From NCBI RefSeq assembly GCF_014200435.1, contig NZ_JACHBR010000001.1, forward strand, positions 310,001-374,000: a stretch of DNA of 64,000 nucleotides, written 5' to 3'. Source of the stretch: Sphaerisporangium krabiense (GTDB lineage: Bacteria; Actinomycetota; Actinomycetes; Streptosporangiales; Streptosporangiaceae). The notes beneath the pieces are model-generated. The model did not search any database, had not been told where the DNA came from, and saw only the letters and a program-made list of their open reading frames with translations. Numbering within the stretch: position 1 is the first letter of the stretch; each line of letters starts with the position of its first letter. Positions 37,679 to 47,562 of the stretch are shown here, piece after piece. The translations under genes were made by a program, and so were the position numbers.

Positions 37679-37914
37679 AGGCGCATCACGGCATGCCAGT
37701 CTAGGGGTTGGGACGGTCGCGGGAGTGGCCGCGTGAGCCACATCGCATTGCTCGCCGACCGGGGGGCGCCGGTCTTTACCATTGATCGACGTTCCGGTTG
37801 GCCGAGGCTCAGTCTAGGGGTAACACTGGCATGGAACGTCCATAACGGAAACAAAACGATTCCACACTCGCTAACGGCCTGGTAAAGCGATCACCGTGGA
37901 GAGGGAGATATCCC

Positions 37915-38106
37915 GTGAGCTGCGAACACCTCATCTGCGCCCAGTGCGCCGGCCCCGTGGTCGAGGGACGCTGCCCGGCGTGCAGGGCGGCGAGGAGCAG
38001 GGTGCACCACCATGGGTTCGGTGGCCTGTCGCCCGTGCTCATCGCGATCGTGCTGGTCGCGCTGCTGGTCTTCACGCTGGCGCTCAGGCACCTGTACGGC
38101 GCCTGA
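37915..38106 (+). CDS. Small zinc-ribbon single-pass membrane protein
   Basis: 63 residues from GTG 37915, with GAGGGAG upstream. Two CxxC knuckles (CAQCAGPVVEGRCPAC; another Cys at position 3) form a zinc ribbon, followed by one transmembrane helix (~39-58, VLIAIVLVALLVFTLALRHL). The pattern MSCEHLICAQCAGPVVEGRCPACR recalls a small conserved actinobacterial family that I know only as hypothetical. Positioned between ftsE (divergent) and prfB (convergent). Function unknown; it could recruit partners to the membrane. Confidence 0.82.
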   Translation: MSCEHLICAQCAGPVVEGRCPACRAARSRVHHHGFGGLSPVLIAIVLVALLVFTLALRHLYGA

Positions 38107-38187
38107 CGGAGCGTTCCCGCGGCGAGGACGGCCCCGCGCCGCCCGCGATGGCGAGGGCGCGCGGACCTCGGTCCGCCGCGCCCGCCG

Positions 38188-39315
38188 TCACTCGGGGGCG
38201 CCGGCCTCCTGACGGCGCATCCAGCGGATCTCGCCCTCGATGAAATCGTCCAGGTCACCGTCGAGGACGGCGCTCGGGTTGCCCGCCTCGACGGAGGTGC
38301 GCAGATCCTTCACGATCTGGTAGGGGTGCAGGACGTAGTTGCGGATCTGCGTGCCCCACGAGGTGGTGGACTCGCCGCGCAGCTCCGACATCTTCTCCGC
38401 CTCCTCCTGCCGCTTGCGCTCCAGCAGCTTGGCCTGCAGGACGGTCATGGCCGAGGCGCGGTTCTGGAGCTGGGAGCGCTCGTTCTGGCAGGAGACCACG
38501 ATGCCGGTGGGCAGGTGGGTGATGCGGACCGCCGAGTCGGTGGTGTTGACGCCCTGGCCGCCGGGACCCGAGGAGCGGTACACGTCGATGCGTAGATCGT
38601 CCTCGTTGATATCGATGTGGTCGGTCTGTTCGACGACCGGCACGATGTCCACGCCGGCGAAGGAGGTCTGGCGGCGGCCCTGGTTGTCGAACGGGCTGAT
38701 GCGCACGAGGCGGTGGGTGCCGTGCTCGCCGCGCAGGGTGCCGTAGGCGTAGGGCGCCTTGACCACGAAGGTGGCCGACTTGATGCCGGCCTCTTCGGCG
38801 TAGGAGGTGTCGTAGACCTCGGTCGAGTAGTTCTTGCGCTCGGCCCAGCGCAGGTACATGCGCAGCAGCATCTGCGCCCAGTCGGCGGCGTCCACGCCGC
38901 CGGCCTGGGAGTTGATCGTGATCAGGGCCTCGCGGGCGTCGTAGGGGCCCGACAGCAGCGTGCGGACCTCCAGCGCGTTGATGTCGCCGCGCAGGGAGGT
39001 CAGCTCGCGCAGGGCCTCCTCGCGGGTGTCGGCGTCGTCCTCGGCCTCGGCCAGCTCGTGCAGGACCGCGACGTCCTCCAGCCGGCGGCTCAGGCCCTCG
39101 ACGCGGTTGAGCTCGCCCTGCAGGTGAGAGAGCCTGCTCGTGACCTTCTGGGCGGCCTCGGGGTCGTTCCACAGATCGGGCGCGGCTGCCTGCTCCTCGA
39201 GCTCGGTGATCTGCTTGCGCATGCTGTCGAGATCGAGGACGTCCTGAATGCCCTTCAGGATGCCGTTAAGCTCGCGGATCTCTTCTGAGGGATCGATGGC
39301 TGCCACATCTGCCAA
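38188..39315 (-). CDS. prfB: Peptide chain release factor 2
   Basis: 375 residues. The RF2 anticodon-like tripeptide SPF is in [13 protein letters not shown], and GGQ in [17 protein letters not shown] positions the water that hydrolyses peptidyl-tRNA; recognises UGA and UAA stops. The reading frame is unbroken, so the programmed +1 frameshift that autoregulates E. coli prfB is absent. Since TGA is the dominant stop in this window, RF2 load is high. Divergent from the lipoprotein gene with 67 bp between. Confidence 0.98.
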   Translation of the reverse strand: MADVAAIDPSEEIRELNGILKGIQDVLDLDSMRKQITELEEQAAAPDLWNDPEAAQKVTSRLSHLQGELNRVEGLSRRLEDVAVLHELAEAEDDADTREEALRELTSLRGDINALEVRTLLSGPYDAREALITINSQAGGVDAADWAQMLLRMYLRWAERKNYSTEVYDTSYAEEAGIKSATFVVKAPYAYGTLRGEHGTHRLVRISPFDNQGRRQTSFAGVDIVPVVEQTDHIDINEDDLRIDVYRSSGPGGQGVNTTDSAVRITHLPTGIVVSCQNERSQLQNRASAMTVLQAKLLERKRQEEAEKMSELRGESTTSWGTQIRNYVLHPYQIVKDLRTSVEAGNPSAVLDGDLDDFIEGEIRWMRRQEAGAPE

Positions 39316-39382
39316 GGGTACGCGACACCGCGGGCACCTCGCGCGTCGCTAGCATGGGCGGGGGACTCATCGGGAGGCGAGC

Positions 39383-40456
39383 GTGAAAAGGACCATGCGT
39401 GCCGCCTTCGTGGTGCTCCTTTTCGCCCTCACGGCCTGCTCGCCGGGCGGTTCCGCGCCCGGCCGCACGCCCGCCGCGGCCACCGCCGCCGCCACCCCTG
39501 TGCGCGGCGCCGCCGCCACGGCCTCCCTCACCACGTCCCCCTCCCCCACCGCCGAGGCGCCCGCGGTGACGCTGAAGGAGGCCGCCGCGGTCGCCCGTGA
39601 GGTGCTCGGGGCCGACGACGCGGCGCGGGCCGCGGGCGCGGAGTCCTACGCCCTCGACCTGACCCGCGACGCGCAGCGCCTGGTCACGGTGACGGCGTTC
39701 AAGTCCACCCGCATGAGGCCGCCGCGCTACACCTGGGGCGCGCCGAAGGTCATCGTCCCCCGGCTGGACCGCTACCCGTACTGGTTCGCCGCGTTCGCCG
39801 AGCGGCGCGACCCCGGCGGCGAGGACCGCACGGCCGTGCTCGTCTTCATGAAGGAGTACAGCACCTCGCTGTGGCAGCTCGGCTTCTCCTCGCTGCTCTA
39901 CCCCGGCGCCAAGCCCCCGGCCGTGCTGCTCGACGCCGAGGGGTACGCCACGCCGCTCGCCACCCGGGACGAGTCCCTGGCGATCAGCCCGCACCTGATG
40001 GCCCCGCTGCACGCGACCATCGCCGAGGAGGGGCCGGGCGGGTTCGCCGCGAGCCTGATCGCGGCCGGCCCGCAGACGACCGGCTACTTCACCGAGGTCG
40101 GCGAGGTCCAGCCCGAGGAGAAGCGCCGCGGCCTGCTGTACGACTCGATCTTCGCCGCGACCACCTACCCGATCTACGCGCTGCGCGCCCCCGACGGCGG
40201 CGCGGTGATCATGTACTCGCTGACGCGCACGACGTCGCGGCAGGTCAAGACCGACAACGCGCTCGGCCTGGTGCCCGTGCCGAAGGACGTCCGCTGGGCC
40301 ACCGACAGCCCGGTGGTGCGGCGCAGGCTCCGTATCGAGGAGACCCAGCAGTACGTCGGCCACATCTCGCGCCGGGGTGCCGTCGAACCCGCCAAGGTGA
40401 TCGGGTTCGACGGCACCCCGACCGGCGTGTCCAGCGACATGCCGGCCGGGGACTGA
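39383..40456 (+). CDS. Lipoprotein of unknown function
   Basis: 357 residues from GTG 39383 with GGGAGG upstream. Signal peptide with lipobox LTACSPG (Cys19), a Pro/Ala/Thr-rich low-complexity linker (~20-65), then a ~290-residue mixed alpha/beta extracytoplasmic domain with many aromatic residues (LDRYPYWFAAFAERRD, SLWQLGFSSLLYPG). No catalytic motif seen. Similar large lipoproteins of unknown role are common in Streptosporangiales. Ends 10 bp before the convergent glutamate dehydrogenase stop. Confidence 0.8.
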   Translation: MKRTMRAAFVVLLFALTACSPGGSAPGRTPAAATAAATPVRGAAATASLTTSPSPTAEAPAVTLKEAAAVAREVLGADDAARAAGAESYALDLTRDAQRLVTVTAFKSTRMRPPRYTWGAPKVIVPRLDRYPYWFAAFAERRDPGGEDRTAVLVFMKEYSTSLWQLGFSSLLYPGAKPPAVLLDAEGYATPLATRDESLAISPHLMAPLHATIAEEGPGGFAASLIAAGPQTTGYFTEVGEVQPEEKRRGLLYDSIFAATTYPIYALRAPDGGAVIMYSLTRTTSRQVKTDNALGLVPVPKDVRWATDSPVVRRRLRIEETQQYVGHISRRGAVEPAKVIGFDGTPTGVSSDMPAGD

Positions 40457-40466
40457 GGGGCCGCGC

Positions 40467-43400
40467 TCAGCCCTGCGGGTAGGGCAGGTTGCTGGTGGCG
40501 ACCAGCGTGCGGATCGCGCGCAGCGCCACCGACAGCGTCGCCAGGTCGAAGTGCTCGCTCTCCCAGATCTCCGACAGCGTCTGCCGCGCCCGCGCGACCG
40601 CCGCCGAGTTCGCCTTCGACCATCCGGCCAGGCGCTCCTCCGGGGACAGCCCCGGAAGGCTGTGGGTGAGCACGTCCCTGGTCAGCGTCGCGTGCGCCGC
40701 GTACAGGTCGTCGCGCAGCGCGGCGCGGGCCATGGAGTTCCAGCGGTTGTCGCGCGGCAGGGCGATGACGCGCTCCCTGAGCCGGGCGAGCTGGAGCCGG
40801 TCGGCCAGGTCGAAGTAGACCTCGGCCACCTCGCCGACGGGCCGCGACGTCCGGGAGGCGATCTCGACCAGGTCGAAGGTCGAGTACGCCGGCACCATCA
40901 CCGCCGCCCGCTCGGCCAGGTCGGCGGGCACGCCCCGCGCGACGAACCCGTCACGGCGCTCCTCGAAGGCCGCGAGGTCAGGACCGGCGAGCAGCTTGGG
41001 CAGGTGCGGCAGCAGGCCGTCCGCCCCTTCGGCGAAGAACCGCGCCGTGGACGTGAGGTCGATCGGCGGCCTGCGGTTGCCGAGCAGCCACCGCGCGCCC
41101 CGCTCGGCGAGCTTGCGGCCCTCCAGGAGCATGGCGAGCTGCGTCGCGGTGTCGACCTTGTTGTCCAGGGCCTCCACGGCCCGCCAGAAGGTCGGCAGCT
41201 CGAAGACCTCCCGGGACACCAGGTAGGCCCTGGCGATGTCGGGGACCGAGGCGCCGATCTCCTCGCCGAAGCGGAAGGTGAACGTGGTGCCGCTGGCGTT
41301 GACCAGGTCGTTGACCACGCAGGTCGCGATGATCTCGCGGCGCAGCGGGTGGCCGTCCATGGCGGCGCGGAACCGCTCGCGCAGCGCCGAGGGGAAGTAG
41401 GACACCAGCCACGATTCCAGGAACGGATCGTCGGGGAGGTCGGAGGCCAGGAGCTGGTGGTCCACGGTGAGCTTGGTGTAGGCGAGCAGCACCGAGAACT
41501 CGGGGGCGGTGAGCCCGAGCCCGGCCTGGCGCCGCTCGGCGAGCGTCTTGTCCGACGGCAGCGACTCCAGCTCGCGGTTGATCACGCCTTCCCGCTCCAG
41601 CTTGCGCAGGTAGCGGGCGTGGATGTGCAGCATCTCGGGGGCCTGCGCCCGGGCGGCGGCGAGCACGACGTTCTGCGCCTTGTTGTCGCGCAGCACGAGC
41701 CCGGCGACCTCGTCGGTCATGTCCAGGAAGAGCTGGTCGCGCTCGCGGTCGCCGAGCCGGCCCTCCCGCACGACGCGGTCCAGGAGGACCTTGATGTTGA
41801 CCTCGTGGTCGGAGGTGTCGACGCCCGCGGAGTTGTCGATGAAGTCGGTGTTGACGTATCCGCCGTTCAGGGCGAACTCGATGCGGGCGAGCTGGGTGAG
41901 CCCGAGGTTGCCGCCCTCGCCCACGACCTTGCACCGCAGCTCGCCGGCGTTGACCCGCAGGGAGTCGTTGGCCTTGTCGCCGACGTCGGCGTGGCTCTCG
42001 GAGGACGCCTTGACGTAGGTGCCGATGCCGCCGTTCCACAGCAGGTCGACGGGGGCCTTCAGGATCGCGTTGATGAGGTCGTTGGGGGTGAGCGCCGACA
42101 CGCCGTCGGGGATGCCGAGCGCGGCGCGCATCTGGGGGGAGACGGGGACGGACTTGGCGGCGCGCGGCCACACCCCGCCGCCCGAGGAGATCAGCTCGGG
42201 GTTGTAGTCGGCCCAGGAGCTGCGCGGCAGCGCGAACAGGCGGGCGCGCTCCTCGAAGCCGCGTGCGGCGTCGGGGGACGGGTCGACGAAGACGTGCCGG
42301 TGGTCGAAGGCGGCGACCAGCCTGATGTGGCGGGACAGCAGCATGCCGTTGCCGAAGACGTCCCCGGACATGTCGCCCACGCCGACGACGGTGAAGTCGG
42401 TGGTCTGGACGTCCACGCCCATGGACCGGAAGTGGTAGGCGACCGACTCCCAGGCGCCGCGCGCGGTGATGCCCATGGCCTTGTGGTCGTAGCCGACCGA
42501 GCCGCCGGAGGCGAAGGCGTCGCCGAGCCAGAAGCCGTAGTCCTTGGCGACGCTGTTGGCGATGTCGGAGAACGTCGCGGTGCCCTTGTCGGCGGCCACC
42601 ACCAGGTAGGTGTCGTCGCCGTCGTGGCGGACGACGTCCTGCGGGGGCACGACGACGTTGTCCACGAGGTTGTCGGTGATGTCCAGCAGGCCGGAGATGA
42701 ACTGCCGGTAGCAGGCCACGCCCTCGGCCATCAGCTCGTCGCGGCCCCCGCCGGCGGGCGGCCTCTTGACGACGAACCCGCCCTTGGAGCCGGTGGGCAC
42801 GATGACGGTGTTCTTCACCATCTGGGCCTTGACCAGGCCGAGCACCTCGGTGCGGAAGTCCTCCATGCGGTCCGACCAGCGCAGGCCGCCGCGGGCCACC
42901 TTGCCGAACCGCAGGTGCACGCCCTCGACGCGCGGCGAGTACACGAAGATCTCGAACTTCGGCCGGGGCAGCGGGAGCACGCTGATGGCCGACGAGTCGA
43001 ACTTGACGGATATATACGGCTTGCGCTTGCCGGCCACGCGCTGGAACGCGTTGGTCCGCAGCGTGGCGAGCATCATCTCCAGGTACGCGCGCAGGATGCG
43101 GTCCTCGTCGAGCGAGACGACCTCCTCCAGCGCGGCCAGGATCTCCTCGCGCAGCGCCTCGCTCAGGTCCTCGCGGGCGTCGTCGCCGCGGCGCGGGTCC
43201 AGCCTGGCCTCGAACAGGCGGACGAGCAGCCGCGCCAGCCGCACGTTGCCGAGGAGCACCTTCTCGATGTACCGCTGGCTGAAGGTCGTGCCCGCCTGAC
43301 GCAGGTACTTGGCGTACATCCGCAGGATCTGCGCCTGCTCCCAGCTCAGCCCGGCCGCGAGCACGAGCGCGTTGAAGCCGTCGCTCTCGATCTCGCCGCG

Positions 43401-45377
43401 CCACAGCGCCGCGAAGGCGTCCTGGAACAGCCGCTTGAAGTCCTCGAGGCCGAGGTCCTCGGTGAGAGGGCAGCGCAGGCCGAAGTCGTAGATCCAGCCG
43501 GTCTCGTCACCGGCCCGCGCGATCTGGTACGGCCGCTCGTCCACCACCTCGACGCCCATGCGGGACAGCAGGGGCAGCACCTGCGACAGCGACACCGCCG
43601 CGCCGATGCGGTACACCTTGAACCGCAGGTCGCACTGGCCGCGGTCCCCCGGCTGGTACAGGTCCATCGCGATGCCGTCCGAGACCGCCAGCTCCTCCAG
43701 GCGGCGCAGGTCGGCGACGGCGGTGACCGGCCCGAAGTCGGCCTTGTACCCCTCGGGGAAGGCCCTGAGGTAGCGGCGGGTCAGCGTGGTGACGTCCGCC
43801 GCGGCGAGCGCGGGCCCGCCGGACTCCGCGGCCGCCGGGGAGGCGAGCTCGCCGATGGCCGTGACCAGGTCGTCCTCCCAGGACCGGGTCGTGGCGGCGA
43901 CGGCGGCCTCCAGCGCGGCCAGGTCCACCTCCGGGCCGGCCAGGCGCTTGCCGCGCTCGCCCCGGATCACCACGTGCAGGCGGGCCAGCGGCGACTCGTC
44001 GATCATGGTGCTGTAGTCGAGGGTCCTGCCGCCGAGGGCGCGCATCAGGATGTCCTGCATGCGGACGCGCACGTCGGTGGTGTACCGGTCGCGGGGCAGG
44101 TAGATCAGGCAGGAGATGTACCGGCCGTAGTCGTCTCTGCGGAGGAACAGCTTCACCTGCTTGCGCTCGCGCAGGCGCAGCACGCCCAGCCCGACCTCCA
44201 GCAGCTCGGCGACCGGGATCTGGAAGAGCTCCGAGCGCGGGTAGGTCTCCAGCACCTCGATGAGGTCCTTGCCGTCGTAGCCGTCCGGGTCGAACCCGGC
44301 CAGCTCCAGGACCTCCTCCAGCTTGCGGCGCAGCACCGGGATGTGGGAGATCGACGCGCTGTAGGCGACGTGGGTGAACAGGCCGAGGAAACGGCGCTCG
44401 CCGATGACCTCGCCCTCGGGCGAGAACAGCTTCACACCGACGTAGTCCAAGTAGGCCGGACGGTGCACGGTGGCGCGGCTGTTGGCCTTGGTGACGATGA
44501 ACAGCTGTTTCTCCCGGGCCCGCGCGCGGATCTCCGGCGGCATCGCCGCGAAGCTCGCCGAGCCCGCCTTGTCGGCGCGCAGGATGCCGAGGCCGGTGCC
44601 CGGCAGCGCGCGCAGGCGGTCGCCGTCCGGGGCGCTCTCCAGGCGGTACTCGCGGTACCCGAGGAAGGTGAAGTGGCCGTCCGCCAGCCAGCGCAGCAGC
44701 TCGACGCTCTCCTCCACCCCGCCCGAGGCCGCGCCCGGCGGCAGGGCGGGCGGCTGGGCCTCCAGCTCCATGGCGATGCGCTCGGCCAGGGCCTGGATCT
44801 TGGGGAAGTCCTCGACGGCGTAGCGGACGTCGCCGAGCACCCTCTGCAGGTCCTTCTCGACCTCCTCCAGCACGGCCGGGTCGCTCTGCCGGTCGATCTC
44901 GACGTGGATCCAGGACTCCTCCAGCACCTGCCCGCCCGCGGCGTCCTCGTCGCGTTCGAGCATGCGGCCGGTGAGGTCGCGGCGGACCCGCATCTGCGGG
45001 TGGACGATCAGGTGGACGCCGATGCCGTGGCGGTCCAGCTCCATCGTCGCCGAGTCGACGAGGAACGACATGTCGTCGGTGACGATCTCGACGACCGAGC
45101 GGCCGGGGTCGTACCCGTGCTCGTCGGCCGTGGGGTTGTACGCGCGCACCAGCGCCCGTCCCTGCGGACGGTGGCGCGCGAAGCCGCGGTGCGCCATCGC
45201 CGGCCGGTACAGTCCGGCGGCGTCGCGTCCGGTCAGCTCCTCGGGCGCGACATGCCGGTAGTAGAGCCGCAGGAAGGCGAGGATGTCCTCTCCGTCCAGG
45301 CCGTCGGCGCCGGGGGAACCGGCACACATTTCAGCCGCGGATCGGAGAAGCCGGTCTTTCTCCTCGTCGATGGGCAT
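40467..45377 (-). CDS. gdh: Large NAD-dependent glutamate dehydrogenase (L_180 class)
   Basis: 1636 residues, the size of the mycobacterial and Streptomyces L_180 enzymes (about 1600). Converts glutamate to 2-oxoglutarate and ammonia with NAD+. The N-terminal ~680 residues hold ACT-like regulatory domains, and the catalytic core follows with VPTGSKGGFVVKRPP and the KAMGITARGAWESV segment, ending with a helical C-terminal region. Start ATG 45377 has AGGAG 10-11 nt upstream. In mycobacteria this enzyme is inhibited by the FHA protein GarA; the window shows no garA. The complementary strand carries very long spurious frames, typical of 70%+ GC. Confidence 0.97.
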   Translation of the reverse strand: MPIDEEKDRLLRSAAEMCAGSPGADGLDGEDILAFLRLYYRHVAPEELTGRDAAGLYRPAMAHRGFARHRPQGRALVRAYNPTADEHGYDPGRSVVEIVTDDMSFLVDSATMELDRHGIGVHLIVHPQMRVRRDLTGRMLERDEDAAGGQVLEESWIHVEIDRQSDPAVLEEVEKDLQRVLGDVRYAVEDFPKIQALAERIAMELEAQPPALPPGAASGGVEESVELLRWLADGHFTFLGYREYRLESAPDGDRLRALPGTGLGILRADKAGSASFAAMPPEIRARAREKQLFIVTKANSRATVHRPAYLDYVGVKLFSPEGEVIGERRFLGLFTHVAYSASISHIPVLRRKLEEVLELAGFDPDGYDGKDLIEVLETYPRSELFQIPVAELLEVGLGVLRLRERKQVKLFLRRDDYGRYISCLIYLPRDRYTTDVRVRMQDILMRALGGRTLDYSTMIDESPLARLHVVIRGERGKRLAGPEVDLAALEAAVAATTRSWEDDLVTAIGELASPAAAESGGPALAAADVTTLTRRYLRAFPEGYKADFGPVTAVADLRRLEELAVSDGIAMDLYQPGDRGQCDLRFKVYRIGAAVSLSQVLPLLSRMGVEVVDERPYQIARAGDETGWIYDFGLRCPLTEDLGLEDFKRLFQDAFAALWRGEIESDGFNALVLAAGLSWEQAQILRMYAKYLRQAGTTFSQRYIEKVLLGNVRLARLLVRLFEARLDPRRGDDAREDLSEALREEILAALEEVVSLDEDRILRAYLEMMLATLRTNAFQRVAGKRKPYISVKFDSSAISVLPLPRPKFEIFVYSPRVEGVHLRFGKVARGGLRWSDRMEDFRTEVLGLVKAQMVKNTVIVPTGSKGGFVVKRPPAGGGRDELMAEGVACYRQFISGLLDITDNLVDNVVVPPQDVVRHDGDDTYLVVAADKGTATFSDIANSVAKDYGFWLGDAFASGGSVGYDHKAMGITARGAWESVAYHFRSMGVDVQTTDFTVVGVGDMSGDVFGNGMLLSRHIRLVAAFDHRHVFVDPSPDAARGFEERARLFALPRSSWADYNPELISSGGGVWPRAAKSVPVSPQMRAALGIPDGVSALTPNDLINAILKAPVDLLWNGGIGTYVKASSESHADVGDKANDSLRVNAGELRCKVVGEGGNLGLTQLARIEFALNGGYVNTDFIDNSAGVDTSDHEVNIKVLLDRVVREGRLGDRERDQLFLDMTDEVAGLVLRDNKAQNVVLAAARAQAPEMLHIHARYLRKLEREGVINRELESLPSDKTLAERRQAGLGLTAPEFSVLLAYTKLTVDHQLLASDLPDDPFLESWLVSYFPSALRERFRAAMDGHPLRREIIATCVVNDLVNASGTTFTFRFGEEIGASVPDIARAYLVSREVFELPTFWRAVEALDNKVDTATQLAMLLEGRKLAERGARWLLGNRRPPIDLTSTARFFAEGADGLLPHLPKLLAGPDLAAFEERRDGFVARGVPADLAERAAVMVPAYSTFDLVEIASRTSRPVGEVAEVYFDLADRLQLARLRERVIALPRDNRWNSMARAALRDDLYAAHATLTRDVLTHSLPGLSPEERLAGWSKANSAAVARARQTLSEIWESEHFDLATLSVALRAIRTLVATSNLPYPQG

Positions 45378-45862
45378 GTCGCTCTCACTCCTTTGTGAGG
45401 GATTCAACGTCGTCCAGATGGTCATGGCAGGCACCGTGCTTCCACATCGGGGGAGGTCGCCACGGCGGTGTGGTCCGGCCATGCCCGTGGTTGAGAGGAG
45501 GCTAGAGGAAAAACGCCGCCGGGAAGCGGGGCTCGCGAGCCGGGACGCGCGTCGTCCGGGGCTTTCGCGGGCACGCCTGCGACGCCCCCGTACGTGCTCC
45601 CCGACACCGGACACCTCCCCCTGGCGGGCCGGCCTCCCGATCGTCGTTGACCGGGGCCGTGGTCCCGCCTACCCGATACCAGCCCATCACACATAAAACG
45701 TCAACCAGCGCGAAACCGCGCATTCCCCGCACCTCCGAGCCTGTCCCGCGTCATCCGCACGCCTTGCCCGATTTGTGATAAACCAACGTTCCTCTGGGGA
45801 CGTCTGACGTAATGGGCGCGCCACGCGCCCGCCGATGACCGTCCTTTGGGGGCTTCGAGGCG
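45378..45862. other. Intergenic region between gdh and the flavin oxidase
   Basis: 485 bp divergent spacer holding both promoters. The stretch 45770-45830 is A/T-richer (TTTGTGATAAACCAACG) and probably carries the oxidase promoter. No gene or RNA is recognisable. Confidence 0.4.
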
Positions 45863-47479
45863 ATGCGCGAGATCTTCGACCGGCGGAACTTCCTGCGTGC
45901 CGCCGCCGTCACGGCGGCCGGAGCGGCGGCGGCGTGCGGCCGGACGCCGCCGGGCCACACCACCGCGGCGCCCTCCTCCGCTGCCTCCAGTCCCTCCAGT
46001 CCGGAAGCCGCCGCCTCCGCCCCGGGAACCGCCCCGTCCGCGACCGCCGCCTCCGCGCCGGCGGCGGGCGCGGCGGCACCCGCGGCCACGGGAGCCAGGA
46101 CGGCGCCCACCGCCGCCGACTGGAAGGCCCTGGGCAGGGGCCTGACCGGGCGGCTCATCCGGCCCGGCGACGCCTCCTACGACGCCGCGCGCCGCCTGTT
46201 CAACACCTCCTTCGACGGGGTGCGGCCCGGCGCCGTCGCCTACTGCGCCGACCCCGGCGACGTCGCCGAGTGCCTCGCCTTCGCCCGGCGCACCGGCGTC
46301 CCCGTGACCTCGCGCTCCGGCGGCCACAGCTACGCGGGCTGGTCCACCGGCACCGGCCTGGTCATCGACGTCTCCCGCATGAGCGCCGTCAAGGCCGCCG
46401 GCGGGCGCGCCGTGGTCGGCGCGGGCGCCCAGCTCGTGGACGTCTACGCCCGCCTGGCCGCGCGCGGGGTGAGCATCCCCGCCGGGTCGTGCCCCACGGT
46501 CGGGGTGGCGGGCCTCACGCTCGGCGGCGGCCTCGGCGTCGTCTCCCGCAAGTACGGGCTCACCTGCGACGTGCTGGAGTCCGTGAAGATCGTCACCGCC
46601 GACGGGCGGCTGCGCACGTGCGACGCGAACCACGAGCCCGATCTGTACTGGGCCTCGCGCGGCGGCGGAGGCGGCAACTTCGGCGTCGCGGTGTCGTTCA
46701 CCTTCCGCACCCACCCGACGCGCGACGTCACCGTCTTCTACCTGCACTGGCCCTGGTCCCGTGCCGCGAAGGTGACGGCCGCCTGGCAGGCGTGGGCGCC
46801 GCACGCGCCGGACGCGCTGTGGTCGACGCTCCACCTGAGCCACGACCCCGCCCCGGACGTGCTGGTCGCCGGACTCCACCTAGGGCCGCGCGCCGAGTGC
46901 GAGCGGCTGCTCGCCGCGTTCGCCGCCACCGCCGGGGCCCCGTCCCGCCGGTCGGTCCGCCAGATGCCGTACATGGCGGCGATGCTGGACCTCGGCGGCG
47001 CCGGGTCCCGCACGGTGTCCCAGTGCCACCGCCGCGGGAACCTGCCCGGGCAGACCCCCGACGGCACGTTCCCGCGCGACTCCTTCCGCGCCAAGTCGCA
47101 CGTCGCCTACCGGCCGCTGACGTCCACGGGCATCGCCGCGCTCGTCGCCCAGGTCGGGCGCGGCGGGCGCCACACCGTGCTGCTGGACGCGCTGGGCGGC
47201 GCCATAGGACGGCAGGCCCCGGACGCGACCGCGTTCCCGCACCGCGCGGCGCTGTTCAGCGTGCAGTACTACGCGCACACGGCCGGGGCGGCGACGTGGG
47301 TGCGCGGGGCGCACGCCGCGATGGCGCCGCACTTCGGCGACCACGCCTACGTCAACTACATCGACCCGGAGCTGAAGAACTGGCGCCAGGCGTACTACGG
47401 GACGAACGCCGCGCGCCTCGCCAAGGTGAAGGCCGCCTACGACCCCGGCCGCCTGTTCCGCTTCCCCCAGGCCGTCTGA
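45863..47479 (+). CDS. Tat-exported berberine-bridge-type FAD oxidase (lipoprotein)
   Basis: 538 residues. The signal has a twin-arginine motif (DRRNFLRAAAV) directly followed by AAACGR, a lipobox, so the folded flavoprotein is exported and lipid-anchored. After a Pro/Ser/Ala linker comes a VAO/PCMH FAD domain: His155 in RSGGHSYAGW and Cys210 in AGSCPTVGVAG are the two residues that bind FAD covalently in bicovalent BBE-type oxidases. The C-terminus has the BBE motif YVNYIDPELKNWRQAYYG. Such enzymes oxidise sugars, oligosaccharides or secondary metabolites with O2. Tat export fits cofactor insertion before secretion. Substrate unknown. Confidence 0.93.
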   Translation: MREIFDRRNFLRAAAVTAAGAAAACGRTPPGHTTAAPSSAASSPSSPEAAASAPGTAPSATAASAPAAGAAAPAATGARTAPTAADWKALGRGLTGRLIRPGDASYDAARRLFNTSFDGVRPGAVAYCADPGDVAECLAFARRTGVPVTSRSGGHSYAGWSTGTGLVIDVSRMSAVKAAGGRAVVGAGAQLVDVYARLAARGVSIPAGSCPTVGVAGLTLGGGLGVVSRKYGLTCDVLESVKIVTADGRLRTCDANHEPDLYWASRGGGGGNFGVAVSFTFRTHPTRDVTVFYLHWPWSRAAKVTAAWQAWAPHAPDALWSTLHLSHDPAPDVLVAGLHLGPRAECERLLAAFAATAGAPSRRSVRQMPYMAAMLDLGGAGSRTVSQCHRRGNLPGQTPDGTFPRDSFRAKSHVAYRPLTSTGIAALVAQVGRGGRHTVLLDALGGAIGRQAPDATAFPHRAALFSVQYYAHTAGAATWVRGAHAAMAPHFGDHAYVNYIDPELKNWRQAYYGTNAARLAKVKAAYDPGRLFRFPQAV

Positions 47480-47493
47480 GCGGCCCCCAGAAC

Positions 47494-47535
47494 CTCGGGC
47501 GTCCCTGCCGCGTGCGACCGGCAGGGGCGCCCGAG
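47494..47535. terminator. Bidirectional terminator hairpin
   Basis: CTCGGGCGTCCCTGCCG (47494-47510) pairs with 47519-47535 over 17 bp with a single G-U wobble and an 8-nt loop. It lies between two convergent stops (47479 and 47563), so it can end both transcripts. No T-tract, as is common in high-GC actinobacteria. Confidence 0.85.
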
Positions 47536-47562
47536 CCCGTCACGGAAGGTGGTGCGGGCGGG

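Noticed and set aside
38188..39315. Programmed frameshift in prfB
   Set aside because: The frame is continuous from ATG to stop, with no in-frame TGA near codon 25.
40551..45398. 1615-codon open frame antisense to glutamate dehydrogenase
   Set aside because: It mirrors the sense gene's third-position GC bias. The translated protein is His/Val/Gln/Gly/Arg-rich low-complexity sequence with no domain.
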